Part shown: one piece after another, positions 10,877 through 25,800 of the stretch
Position numbering within the stretch: the first letter of the stretch is position 1
How the letters are laid out: each line of letters opens with the position of its first letter
Source: Apostichopus japonicus
Lineage: Eukaryota; Echinodermata; Holothuroidea; Aspidochirotida; Stichopodidae
Assembly (NCBI RefSeq): GCF_037975245.1
Contig: NC_092579.1
Coordinates: 28,706,166 to 28,770,165 of the forward strand
Reading direction: 5' to 3'
Length of the DNA: 64,000 nt
Made by a program: the position numbers and the translations under genes
Notes under the pieces: generated by a model
The model's input: only the letters and a program-made list of their open reading frames with translations
Database searches by the model: none
What the model was told of the DNA's origin: nothing

Positions 10877-13800
10877 TTACTTTTCACCCCCGCTCCACCA
10901 TCCACGCAAGAACCCACCCAGACCCCCCTGCGCGGCCGATTTATTCTGTTCTAGTTTCTCGTCCAAGGAGGGTAACTCTATATGGTTCAGAGCTATGTCA
11001 AAGAAGAGTGGTTTGCACGGTGACGGCTTAAAGTCCGGTGGGAATGCGGTGAAGTTGGGCTTGGCGGCCAGGTCCGGCTGGTTGGCGTTGTACCGGTCCA
11101 GCCTTTCCACCAGTGGTCGATTGTCCTTCAGACCGAGTTGCGCCATTCCTTTGCTGATGGAAGGTTCATTGGAATCTGAAAGTAAACGCAGAGAGGTTCT
11201 CGGTAAGCCATGTCCCATTTTTTTTTTAAAGTATTTTTTCCAAAGCATTCTTGGGTGGAGGGTTATTTTCAATGGGTGAGGGTAGTCGGAGGGTGAGGGA
11301 AATCAATTCAATTAATTGTGAGAAACGTTATTCAATTAGGAACCACCTAAAGCCTATTCTCATCTTTGTCATAAGTTTGTCACCTTGAGCTACGTGACAG
11401 TTCATAAGTAAGGGGGGGGGGGGGGGTATATTCGAGTGGAATTTGAGATTCGAATCCCTAACTAGAGAAAGTTAAAACTTGCAAATTTGCAGTTATTTTT
11501 GTTGCTGTCTCAAACAGAAATGGATACCCACTTTCTATTATTTGTAGATGACAGAGACTGGTTCTACAAAGCCAGATAGACTCTTTATATTGTGGCTTCC
11601 AATTTCTTTATTCTGACAAATTTCGATTGTAATGAAAACAGCATTTTTGACCAGGCTTTTGATACTTCCTTGTGGACCTTGGAAAACAACATTCAGCTAC
11701 AAGCAAACATAACCATGACCCTAAGGGCTCATTGGTCTCCCCCCTCCTCCCCCTAAAAAAAGGGGAAGAAAGAGGGGTGCTGCTTACAACTGAATGAATC
11801 TTTTCACTCATTGTTTAACCAAAGAGAAAATTTGGGAAAGAAAACAACAGATTATTACTATAAATGCCATATTTCTCTGAATCATTGTCTATGCTCTGAT
11901 GGAATACATTTGTTCCAGTAGCAGGGTTCAATTCCCAGGTTCCAAATGGACACGGCAGTTTAATCTGCATTTTCCTGTCGATCAGACCCAAAAGAGAACA
12001 TCGATATGTCACTCCACCATTATCCCAAAGAAGAAACCTTTCAGAAACTCAAGGGTACTAAAGGGATTTCTTCCTTTTAAATTAACCAGGGTCCTACACT
12101 AAATTAACAAGGTAGTAGCATGATGGTCTCTGCCTGATTCCCCCCCTCCCCCTCCCACTACCCCCACCCAATTTCTTTTCTTAATTTGTAGATATTCATC
12201 CTTTCATATATGGTTCATCTTGAAATTGTCTATCAAAACAAGAATCCATAATCTTCTTCCAAAGCAGCAAAAGCTTCTTTCAAAACACAGTAAATTGATT
12301 ATTATTATTATATTATTATAAGTACATACCTAGAATGGAGGCAGCCTGAGCAGAGTACTTCAAGCCGTTGATATCCTGCGCAAGAGTGTCCAATTCCTCT
12401 ACCTCCACCTATTGATTAAATGAAACCAAAATCTAATGATGATGTCTTCTACATTAATTTGTTACATCTTTAATTTAATTAGAGTGAAAGCTTTGTTTTT
12501 GTTTTTTTGATATCGAATAAAAAGGAGTTTAACCCCTGGTCGACCTCGCGAGAGGTCCTACGGGGCATAATAAGTTTGTTTTTATAGAATTGCCACATTT
12601 TCTTTTCTTGGAAAGTTGTCTATGTTCAGTCAGGGAATTACTGGTTGGAGGTCAGAGTTGAAGAGCTAATTAGGGAGGGATTTCTAAAGGAGATTAATTT
12701 TTAAATACTGAGGATTGTGGAGAGGGAGCGGTTTCTATTGTTTGGGAAGGGAGTGGTTGCCACTTTTTTTTTTTAATCAATCGGACATTGTCGGAATTGT
12801 TTGTTTTGTTCTTTATATATAAGTATACTTGGAGTCGGGGGCCTAGACCCCTTTAGTAAAGGATTTTTTTAATGGAAAGAGACTTTAAGTAGTAACTATT
12901 GTGAGTACAGAAAGGTTTTGGTTATTTGGGAAGTAAGTTATTGCAACTTTGTATTTCAGGGGGAGATCTTCAATCAATGGGTCGTTCTCGAGGTTGTTTT
13001 AGTTTAATTTGGTGTTGAATTCTTCGATAGATTTTGTGTTTCCTGCATGGAGAAGGTGCAGGTAGCAATATAGGAAGGGATTTTGAGTTGATAAGCTGTG
13101 GTGTGGAATCTGTTTAAAATTTGTTTATTTATTAGCTGAGAATCGGTTTCACTTTGGATTTATAGATTTGGATAATTGTTTTCGGAGGCAAGTTATATTT
13201 CTGTGAGAGGATTTGAACGGATTTAAGTTGGGACCAGCAGCGTCCTGCAGTTCTGTTACAATGTAGATTAAATGATTTTTTGCTATCGAAAGTGGTACCA
13301 AGGAAGTAGGAGTAGCAGTGATTGGAGTAGCAGGAGTAGCATTAGGAGTAGCATTAGGAGTAGCAGTGATTGAGGTGTTGAAAAGATTAATTTTGGAAAT
13401 ATGGTTACAGTATTTTGAGTTTTTAAGGAGAAATTGACTAGGTTAGATTTTGAGGGATTTATTTTTATTCTCCACATCCAGCACCATTTTTCTTTGCTTT
13501 TTAATATATTGTTCTGTTATATGGATATTTTCACTAGTGCTCCAAATGGCTATGTCGTCAGCGTACTGACTATAGTTGCATTTAGAGAGGGGTGGGGGGG
13601 GGGTGATGTTCAGATCATTAACAAATAGGGTGTAGAGGAGGGGGCTGAGAACAGTGCCCTGTGGAGTGCCTGTACAAAGTGGAATAGGGTCCGAGTATTG
13701 GTTTTGTAGCATATTTTTGTGTTGCGCTCACTAAAGGAAAGAGGAAGAAGTCTGGTGTAATTGGAGGGGAGATTAAAGTTAAGTAGTTTAATTCTTATGC

Positions 13801-16800
13801 CCTTGTGCCATGTTTTATCAAACGCCTTTTTCGGTATCAAGAAAGAGGGCAGTGGTATAACAGTTTTTTAGAAAGCCGATGCGAATTTCTTCGGATAAGC
13901 AGAAAGTTTGGTTTATTGTGGATTTGTGTGCGTGGAATTAGCCCGATTGATATGGGGAAAAGTGATCATTTTGCTCTATGTGGTTCTGGTGTGGTTATCT
14001 ATAATTCTTTCGAAAATCTTACCTAAGGCTGGGAGGAGACTAATTGGTCGATAGTTTTGAATTTTGTTGCGGTCTTTACTTGGTTTTGGTATTTAAATCA
14101 TTTTGGCGGATTTCCACAGGGTTGGGAAATAACCCAGTCTAAGGAGTTTGTTAAATAGTGGGATAATATGAGAGTTAATGAACATTGGAGGGGAGTTTTT
14201 AAGCATTTGGTCAATTATGTTGTCAAGACCAGGGGAGGAGGCATTTTTGCATTTTTTTAGTGGCACTATACCAATAGTTTATATCTATTTCTTTGAGCAG
14301 AGGGATGTTTCGTTGAGACATCCTAAGAGGTTGGGGATAAAGCTAGTTGCATTACTGATAATTGTACGGTCTATTTCGTGTTGGAATCTGTTATCGTATG
14401 GGGGGCCAGCAAAGATGTTGAATATACTTTTAAAGTACGATTCAATTAGCTTTATTTGGTCTTGAGTTTTTGTGATCAGGTTACCTACGTTATCTCTAAG
14501 GCCTTGGTCTGTTTTACCTGTGTTTGGGGGTGTAATGGGGTTAATCCTTTTTTTTTAAATTTTTTCCAAAAGTGTTTCGGGTTTTTGTCATTAATGATTG
14601 AATCGCATTTGGTTTGGACGCGGTTTTGTTTATCCGATATATATATAATATTTGTCTGTTTATTTGCTTTTTAATTTGGTTAATTTGGGTTTTTAGAGTT
14701 GGGTCTCGGGAGATCATATAGGTTCTACGTAGGCGACGTCTGTGTTTGATTAGTGTAAGAATATTCTTATTTAATTTCTTCTTAAGTAAAGTATTGAAGA
14801 TATCATGGGCAATGCTGTCACAGTATTTGTTGATGTAATTTAGCTTGTTCTTGTGGTAATTGGGGATAGTGTTATTTGTTATGAGTTCCTTTTTAAATGA
14901 TGTCCAGTCTGTTTTATTGTAATTATACGTTAATTCGTTATTTTGGATGCGACTGAGGTTTATGTCTAGCTCAAAAAGGAGTGGGAAATGGTCACTGATT
15001 AAGTCATCTTCTAGGATTTGTATCAAATGTGTTTTAGTTGCGAGGTGATTTAAGGTTATGGTGTAGTCAAGTAGTTCTGTATTATAACTATTATTGTTAA
15101 TTGGGTTTATCCTAGTTTTGGTTTTCAGATATTTTAGTGCTACCAAAAATAATGTGGTGGGCATTAAGATCTCCTAGGAGTATTGTATTTTTATTGCAAC
15201 ATTTTTTGTATTATAGTGGTGGATATGCGCTCATTTGAGGGACTATAATAGCTAATAATGTGGAGAGGTTTATTGTCTCTTTCGAGTACAATTTCAATTG
15301 TTTGATTGTTTGTTTGGATTGGGTTTGGGAGGAGAGTGGCTTTGAGATTGTTTTTTACAGCAATAATTCCTCCTGCCCTAGAGCGAGAGATATCCTGTCT
15401 GAAAGTTTGGTAACCAGGAATGATGATATGTTCAATGTACCTTGTTTTGCACTAACGCTAGTCCTGTGTGAAATCACGCTGACGCAGTTAAGGTTGACTG
15501 TACTGTACAGGTTAATACTACAGGGTACAAACATAGGTGCTTGGAAGGTCATTACTGAAGCCATGTTCGGTGGTTTGTCTGGTCTGGTCGACCTTGATTA
15601 CTGAACACTTGGAATCATTTATTGTCAAAATATATTGTTTATTTAGTTTCTGAAGGCTCAGAATTGTTTCTCTCATCGAACACTATAGCTTCTGTGTAGA
15701 AAACTGCTACACATCTTTACACTTAGTATATAGCAGCCTTCACCATTTTGTAAAATAATATCATTAAATAGCTGTGACTGTTATTGAAAGAAAGTATCAT
15801 TGGCATTTGATGGTAAATATGTGTAACGTGGGGCATTTTCTATTCGCCACAGCCTAAATTCGACTCGCTGTTGGCAAATCGTTGAGCTCATGTGTCAATG
15901 CCCATGGTGATTACCCAATGCTTTCGGTGAGCTCATTTGTCAACACCCGAGGTGATTACCCTATGCTTTCTTCAGGTCAGATTGTGAAACGGTCACAAAG
16001 TGTCAGGTTTCGTAACAGACATCTCGCCCGTCCGTTCATCGCCCGTCCGTTCAGGGTCGTCAACATTGACAAACTACTACTGTCAGGCTATCGGGCACAA
16101 AGTTCTAGAGCACCTCATCCATGCTTCTCCTCTCCAATTATCTGAGGCTTTATCTGACACCTCTAAACAGAATGCATAAAGAAAAGTTTCCCATACACTC
16201 ATATCCTCCTCTTAATAACCACTGATCACGGGTCAGACTTCCGTGAGTGGGCCGAATCTTACCTGTATGGGGCCATTGTTAACCGTCTGCCACTCTTCCC
16301 TCGAGTGGTCCACGTGTTGGATAGCTCTCTCGAACAGACCGGCCGCTTCTTTCCATTTCTTAGCATGAGAGTAATAGAGTGCTAGATAGTAACACCTGCA
16401 AAGAGACAAAGAACGACCAGAATATTGAATACAAGCTTGCTAGTACTCTTCAAGAACATCAACATTTTAAAGGGCCCTTTTCTATTGTTTTCCAGGGCTC
16501 AACACATCCCAAGGGGCTTGGCATGCATATTCATTAGCCTTAAAAGAAATGACAGATCAAAGCAGTGATTATAATAGGAAACTATTGTGTCAAGAACTCA
16601 GTGTAAGGGGTCCCATACCCTATAACTTCTTTGTTGATTACAACTTTCCCAGTAAACTGACCCTGAACTTTGACCTATAACAGCCAGGTTGGAAGTATGA
16701 AATGGCTTATTCCAGTTGATTGCATGGCATGTGGGGCGACTCAAAGTATAAAGCAAGAACTAAACATAGTAATGCAGTTTTCACATGATTTTCACAGTGT

Positions 16801-19800
16801 TGTAACAAGTAGCATTCACATGATTTTGACAGTGTTGTAACAAGTAGCATTCACATGATTTTGACAGTGTTGTAACAACTACAGTAGTGTTCACATGATT
16901 TTGACAGTGTTGTAACAAGTAGTGTTCACATTTTGACAGCATTGTTATAAGTCATGACTCACATCACTACACTTAACACAACTCAAGTCCACGACTCGAC
17001 TGGACTAGGAATATTAACGTTAATGACCCTAATCAACCTCAACATTAAGTGATATTTCGAACAGCGATCATGAGCGGTTGTAGGAATGGTCTTTTGCATA
17101 AATTATATAATTACGGCTCGGGTTAAAAGACTAGAACATCAAACATGTCGTAGCTCAATTGAGTTTTGCAAAGTGATTTATGGGTCATTCCGTGTCAAAT
17201 CACGGATGGCTGTCGCTGGACCCTCTCCAAAAAATTACCATATTTTATTGGATGCTTGGAACACCATGAAATAACCATATTCTGAAAATTTCAGCTGCAA
17301 TTGCTTCGAAATTGGCCAATTTCTCACACTTTGAATTTCGGCGATTTGTCGCCACCATGGCATTTTCTTGATTTTTGAGGTCTGATTTCTTAGCAAATAA
17401 ACATCCTACTACTTTTTCTATTACAGAAGCCTATAGAATCCATCCCATAGAATGGAAAATAAAAGAAATAGGCTATATGAGCATTGCAAAAATATATTTT
17501 TCTCCATGTTCTCTTAAAGAGACAGGCTTTGATTGCTGAGAAGGTTTTAACAGGTTATTAAAGTTTTCAATACAGTAGATGTAAATGTACAGGCATTCAC
17601 TTTACTAACTAACAGTATGTACTGATGATCAACAAAAGTATCAACAGAAAGCACCAGATACAAAGATAAAGTCAGTTTAACCCTTACAATTGTTCTTAAC
17701 CCATTTATAACTTGAGGAAGGTGGAAAAAACAGGTAGGACCAGCAAAACAAAATCTCCAGATTCATCTTTCAAAAGATACTGTAAGCCTTGCATACAACT
17801 CAAGTTACATGCGCTATTGTAGTATCGTTTCAAGCTGTCTCAATGACGGATGAACTTTTACCCTTAGAGGATACTTCAATGCTATGAATTAATTATTATT
17901 TTAGATCTGTAACATAGAGAAAATGGCCGGGCTACTTTCATGTTCAGTTGGGATCCACTTGGATAAGGAGACAATGAGTGCCACAAGACTTTGTCAACAC
18001 CTAGCACTAATACACACTGTACATGTACACACTGTACATGTATGTACTGTACACACTGTACATGTATGTATTGATTGACATTCATTGTATAGAAAAGTCT
18101 TTTATTTAAGTGAATTAAACCAGAAGCAGACAGTACATTGCAAATATTACTTGTTTATATGACATTGAAATCTGCAGAGGATTGAATCGAATGACATTGG
18201 AGTACAATATCCAGGCTCAAAAACATGTGGAATAGCAAAACAGGCAATAACGTTTTTTTGTAAAACTCCCAAACTTTGAGGAATTTTCATTTACAATTAA
18301 GGCAAAATACCCTCCTCAAATTTTTTGTACAAAGAGGGAGTTACTATATCTCTTCTAGAAAATTCCAGCAAGGACAAAATGAATTTCTATTTGTTGTGAT
18401 TGACAGAATCCATCTATTGTATTGCAATGAACTCATAAGTCACAGACTGACTCACGCCCATTCTTCAGAAAGTTTTGACAATCAATATCTCTTAAAACCC
18501 CACATAAATTTCCATTTCATTGTTTTCTCCTTGAATATGCTCAAGATGACCTCTGAACTATTTATGGTGCCACTTCAAAGACTGAATCATTTAAATCGAT
18601 GTTTTGAAAAACTGAACAGGCCTCTAGGGAGGGATACAGGTTTACAGCTTTCTTCCAGTTGGGCTGCTAATAGCTTCATATGATCTTTGACCTCATATTA
18701 CTGTGCCTTTTCTTCAACCCATATATCAGCTGGTTATTGTTACCAGGTTTGGTCAAAATTAGAGTCATGCCAAACGAGGGAAATTTGTTTGTAAACTATT
18801 TCAACTAGTAGTTATTTACTTCCTGAAACCACTTTTGACCTCTTATCCTGGTCCAACATTTTGTGCCCATTCACCAACCAACAACTGCCACAAATTTTCA
18901 TCGAACAAATCAGACGAAAAACCCTAGATGGAGAAGCAATTTTAAGGATTTCATGTTTGGACTTGCCTTGACCCCAAATGACCTTTGCCTTCCTCCCTAA
19001 TGACCTTTGCTTTTCTCTATTTGTAAACTGGTAAAGAACCCCTGACACAAGCAACATGTTTGACGACTTTCATGAGGACCGAGCACATGGCCTGAAAGCA
19101 ACAGCTTTTGAACAGACAGATAGATAGATTGATGCTAAGGCACTAAAAAAATAACTGCTAAACATCACTGCACTTGTGTAGCAGTGTGATCATTTAGCAT
19201 AGGGATTTGCTATGTGATACAAAATAAACTGTTCTCTGCTTGAGTTGAACAATGCCACATTGGGTACATGAAGGATTATACACTAACCTGTAGGCCTTAA
19301 ACTTGAATATCTTAGCTTTGATTTCTTGATGAAGGTCCACATCATCTTCCACCCCTGGCAAGTGAGGGATCTCTCCAAGGCTCTGCAGGTGAACAATTGT
19401 AAACCAAAGAAGTGACGATAGATATCTTCAAATGTCAGATACATTCGAGGAATGGCAAACGCCACCCCCCCAAAAAAAAATAAACAATTGACTAAAGCAC
19501 AACAACTTAAGATAAACAACAAATGATACAAATCCTTCAATCTGAGATGAAAGCAATCGAACCAGAAAGCCAAACGGCTTAGTGGTTCCTGGCCACAATT
19601 TCATATGGACAACGTTTAGTCGTCTGCAAGCAATATTTTCCATGTATCACAATCGTTACCAGCAAAATACTTTCACTACTCGTGAACCTACCTACGAAGT
19701 TCATGCTAGCTTAAACTTTGGAGTGATCATATTCATAAGGATTTCTACATTTTGACCTCTACTGACCTCAAATCACCAGCGACCTATATACAAAAGCAAT

Positions 19801-22800
19801 AATTTTCTTGAATCAGAGTTAGGTGGATCTACACACCGAGTTCAAAGTTGTTGTATACTAATGCTGTTGACAAGTATATGGTGTTCAGGCTTTCAGACTT
19901 TGACCTCTAATGACATCCAATGACCTTCACATAAGACCAATAGGGTTACTGTACTCACTCAAGGTGGATCTAGGGACAATGTATGCTCATTCAAGTTTTG
20001 CTGCACATTAAGATTGTCAGTTTCACAAGGTTTCGGACGTCACCCTCTATTGACTGCCAGAAACGTTTGACTTCCACAAAATACAATAAGGTTCTGGAAT
20101 TCACTGAGATTTATCACTTTCACAAAGTTTTCAGACTCTGTTGCCCTCATAAGACCTCCAGAGAAAACATCATGGTTCTTGAACACATTAACGTGGAGAC
20201 ACATTCCAAATATAAACTTCACTGAAGCTTCAGTTTTGGAGTTACTATGTTCACACAGTTTTCAGACTTTGACCACTGTTGACTTCCAATGACCTTTGAC
20301 ATCCAGCTACTAGAGCACCAATGCTGCAGAATTTCAACAATACTGGTGCAATTGTTCTTTGACACTCAGCCAATCAGTATAGGCAAGTATAGTAGGGTAT
20401 TTCAGGCGGAAGTTCTTTAAGCCATGTTTGTTAACACACAGTGTATAAGTTGCAAATGTGATTACAGAATCACTATATGGCAACATTGGTAAGATAAAGC
20501 CAGAAATTACCATAAAGTTTACAGACCTTTACCTCACTCGACCTCAACCAAGTTCTTGTAATCACATGGAAAAATCTACATACCAAGTATAAAGTTTTGC
20601 CACCACACACTCTTTGAGCAATCATGTTTACAAACAGCGTCACAAACACACGGTGGCACGCATACACACTCCATCACTTCCGAACAGATTCACTTAATGC
20701 CTACAGCAAGATATATAGGAGAGCAAGTTCTCCCAAAGATCACTAGAATTTTATCCACTGTAGAGTCCCTTTGGCTAGTTTTGGTATGGCAAAGCAAACA
20801 GCACATACTAATCATGGAAGCAGCTGACAAATGAAAGCATTTTTTGGTTGTTTTTACCTGAATGATCGTGTCGTACATTCGAATTAGATCCTGCGGTTTT
20901 GTCCTCCTTTGACCCGGGTCCAACTTGGGCTCTGTATCTGTGATTGGCAGACGTTCCTTCAAGGATAACACCAGGAGGACATTACGCTGCACCGTGTTGG
21001 TGAGGCGGATGTACGTCAAGTAACTATGGAGAAACTGCGGCGTGGAGATGGGTTCGCCTGACTGCTGCCCTCGCTGTTTCCGGTTCTGGAACAGAAAGAG
21101 GAATTAGTCAAAAGCTTTAATTTTTTTGCCTTCTTCTGCCGTTGAGATCGACGAGCCATCATGATCTTGTTTCGTCTTCTAGTGATTCTGCTTCCCTAGG
21201 TTGATCTGATTGTTCAGAGTGCTTCATTGGTGGAGATGATCGATTATATTACCAGAGCATTCCATCAGGCGTCAGGAATTAAACAGGAAAAAAATGATCC
21301 AGAGAGACACAGCTCATTAAAGAGTGCGACTATGGGCAGTGTCATCACGTCAGTTACAAATTATCAGTGCTTCTTTCCAGATGTGGGGTTCATATTTGTG
21401 AAATTAGGGTGAAAGATTTGGTACATTGAAGGTAGTTTTAAATACACCATGTTAAATGTGAAGGAGCACTTGGCACAGCCCACTATGCCTCTCCTCCTAC
21501 CCACCCCTTCCGCCCACCCTCTCCACCCAAATAATACTGTTCAATAATTTCAGTCTTGCCATAGAGCCCCAATCACAAATTTGTTCTTTTTTGGGGGCTG
21601 ATACCAGTGTAATAGTCACGTCTGTACTTGGATTTCTAGCATAGTAATTTTTACTGATATTTGGCCTAATGAATTGTACAATTGTAATCGTAATTGGGGC
21701 TGTTTTGGCAATCCAGTGTAAATATATTAGAACGAGTACTCGCAATTATGAAAATTTAAGAACAAGTACTTCTGCTGGCCTTCGGGGTCTCATGCACATA
21801 CTAATTCAGAGGGAAGTTTACTTATGCTAGTACTCATACTGTTGACCTGGTACTTAAGACATGTCCAAAGTTTTGTGAAGTATATAGAGAGTACTGCAAG
21901 ACTGAGTACTCAAACTTTCTCTAAAAACTTGTACGGGGACTCAAAGTCTCATACCAAGGTGAATTCTACTTGTACTCATATTTCATACTGTTGTACTTAT
22001 ACTACAGGTCCAATGTTTTGTTAAGTATATATAGAGTACTGCAAGACTGAGTACTTAAAACCTTGTACGTGGACTTATAGTCTCATACCAAGGAGTATTC
22101 TACTTGTACTCATATTTCATACTGTTGTACTCATACTACAGGTCCAATGTGTTGTAAACTGTATAAGAGTACTGCAAGACTGAGTACTTAAAACCTTGTA
22201 CGTGGACTTATAGTCTCATACCAAGGTGCATTCTTCTTGTACTCATATTTCATACTGTTGTACTCATACTACAGGTCCAATGTGTTACTAAGTATATAGA
22301 GAGTAATGCAAAGAATGAGTACTTAAAACCTTGTACAGGGACTCATAGTCTCATACCAAGGTGCATTCTACTTGTACTCATATTTCATACTGTTGTACTC
22401 ATACTACAATTTTAGCTGACACTGCCACCAACAACCACGTCTGCAATATCATTATCCCCTTGCTTTCTACGACGTCACCGATGAAATTGATAACTACATG
22501 CTTCTCGGGGACACAAACAATACTCACTGGATCTGACTTGAGCTCATCTCTGAGGACCTGCAGGGCATCCTTACATTCCATTAACGACGTGTCGTATATC
22601 GAGATCTTGGCCTCGTTGTCTGTCGCAGTGGCCAGCTCCTGCTCGCTCTCCTTGTTGCTCAGTAGAAACGCCCGGACGCGTTCGTTTGTGACTGGGACGC
22701 TACGACCACGCCAGCACACCTCACTCAGAGTCACGGCCTGCTTATCACGAGTCTGAGCCAGTAAGAACTGCATAGGGCAAGAAATATCAACAAAAATTGT

Positions 22801-25800
22801 TTCACTTTTCGAAACTTATTTCAAACTATCGCCTCTTTTATGTTTTACAAATGGGAGTCACAGCAAATCTATCAATTTGTACAATGTTAGCACAACATTC
22901 ATAGTCAAGGTAAAAATGATGGGAGTCCAAGGCTGTTAGATATCAACACCAGGTACAACAGGCACATTCAATAATAGCTTGGTTTTGGCCACCTAAATAC
23001 TGTAAGATTTGTTTAAATTTCTCCTACGACCTTTCTTTTTGACTCAGCTGGGCTGTAAGCCACCATTCAGATATTTCAGCAAAAGAAAGTATTTTCATTC
23101 CGGCTGAAACTTACATCAATGTTGGTATCACCTCCCACTTTTCCTCTCAATTCCCGAAGATCCTGTATGGCACTCTCGTCGCCTGTTTGGAAGGCACAGT
23201 ATCTCAGGTTCGGAACAATGTCGTTTACTCTTTCCAGGTAAAGGCCTTTCTGATCTTCCGTGACTGCGCTGGCTAACTTCTCGTAAATGTTACTGAAAGG
23301 GAATAAACGAGGACGATATGACAAACTGTGCAACTGTGTGGTCACCATATGATTTATCTGGCACTGCAATGTAACACAGTTGGCAGCAGAGCGATTCCAA
23401 AGATCTAAGTACCAAATATTTCACAAATGAATCCTCCACAGGGAATGAAAACTGTCTCAGAGGGCTGGATTGTGTAGGTAACCAGATGATACGAGACAAG
23501 TAATAAGAGCCCCACAAACGGGGCTGCGTGTCATAAATTTCCCAAGAAAGGCCAATTGTCAGAAAACTTAGCTAGTCAAGACTTTTTCTCCACACATTAA
23601 TCTATTTGGACAACTCAATGACACCTACCCCCACACCATGAGGACATCTCCAGGCCACAGTCCAGCCATTACCTTAACACACCCTCCAAAAGTCCTTGAA
23701 GAATCTAGGGTAGTGCTTGACATTTCACAGTGTAGGGACATTCTTAATACAGGTTTTCAAATATTGCCCCATCTTGGGAAAAATACAACAAAAGTACTCG
23801 CTCATTCTGTAAAAGACACTATTTTAAGCCGTTTGACCATTGTTGAAAAACAAAACTATCTTCCCTTGATGGAAGACGGCAGGGGTGCAGGACAACGCGA
23901 GGGTTACAGGTGTAGCACTACGTACAACACTATATGTAGAGACCGACCTCATAAAGAAATCTACTGCTAAAGTTTCCATCAGATTGGAATTGCAGCACTT
24001 CCTGATTCAGTAGTTGTGGAGATCTACCATGCCACTGAGGCAGAAATGGAAGAGGAAGATGTCACCCACTATACTAGCATAGAATGGGATGGTGAGGAAA
24101 GTGTCCCCCCCAGCCCCCCAACCATCCAATTAAAGGGTTGCGCAAAGAAACACTATCTACCCCCCCCCCCATCTAGGTAACATACAATGTAGGTCATCAC
24201 TGATATACAGTATAAAGTACACCAACGGACTTATAACTATACCTTGCATTGTTGAAGGCCTCCATACAATCCTCCCAATTTTCGGTTTCAAAGTAAAGAG
24301 TTCCTTTCATCCACAAGTGATAAGCCTGGACAGAAAAACAACAACAAAATGATGAGAACACAAAACTTTACAACTGTGGGTTGCAATTAATACATATGCT
24401 AGTGAAGCAAATTATTTAAAATGTGGATGGAGGGACAGAGGGGGGCAAACAGGAGGGGCTTTTAAAAAATTCAATACAACTAATCAAGAAACTGGATACT
24501 TCTGTTTTGTCTGTTTTTCATAATTGTGCTCATTTTTGATATTTTTTATCCATTTTATCTTCTGTCCTACATGTGCAAGCTCTGCATATGTCTTTGACTT
24601 CACCACTACGTTCTGTTAAGAAACACAAGCTAAGGTTTCTTTTCGCCAAAAATTCTTTCTCCGAGCCCTTGGTTTTTTCTTAGCTTTTACATTAGTCTGT
24701 AGCTGCGAATGAAAGTCTTGAAATTAATCTCGAACAGTGTGTGTTTGGATTTGCATGTGATCAACATTCATTAACTATATTCTCTGCTTGACAAATTTGC
24801 CACAATTGAATGAAATTGCTAATTTCTATACAAACAAGGTATCTCTGACTGAAAACTGCTCTGGGGGATTGGTTAGTTTAACATGAAATTGCAATACAAT
24901 GTTTGAATCATTCACATCAATGCTTGGTACATTGGTTGAATTGATGAGTAAACAGATGATAAGTAAATAGAGGCAAAATGATTCATGTCTTAAAGGAAAA
25001 TTCTGGTAGCTGAAATTGATATTTTAATGAAAAACTCTTAAGCTTTCTTCATCTTTAGGTCAAAATCACATCCTCATTGCATTTTCAATGGCAAAAATAT
25101 GACTTTTTGGGGGCAAATTTTGTGGTATTTGGGAATGCATTTAGCAACAGCAGAGTGAATGATGTCATCACTGCAATTCAGTTGAAACTGTTTTTGACTT
25201 TTTTTAAATTTTTGATGATATTTAACTCACTTATTGCACAGATGAAATTACTTTTTCTACAAAAAAGTGCATTTTGATGAAAATTCCAAATACAGAGAAC
25301 CTCTGCAGATAAGAGAACACTCTAAATTTATCAGGTTTCAAGGAAAAATCAACAAGAAGATCATAACAAAACTAAAGCTATTGAAGAACAATTGAGGTTG
25401 TGACATCACAGATCACCTAGTGAGATCCACTCTAGGGATGAATGGAGGGGTCAACCTCAGGGCAAAATATATTGAGATGGGGTTTTCAACTAACAGTGGG
25501 GAATATTTTTCTCCTCGCGATGTGGGACACTAGCAATCTTTCTTTAAGTAGGCTACAATGTAATCAAGCAAGGACAACATACTTGTGATTCTAGTTTAGA
25601 TCTGGCATCACATTTACTGCTCGCACATAAGGCTTCAAGTTCCTCTGCATGCTTCAGAGCTTTCTTCATCCTGGTGATCACATGGAACATTTTCCTCCTC
25701 TCGGAGTTTGCTTCCAGTTTCAGCTGCATGGCGTAGCTCCACGCCCGTTCGGCTGATACCAGGGGTATGTAAAGATACCTGGGGAAATAGACAGCGATAG

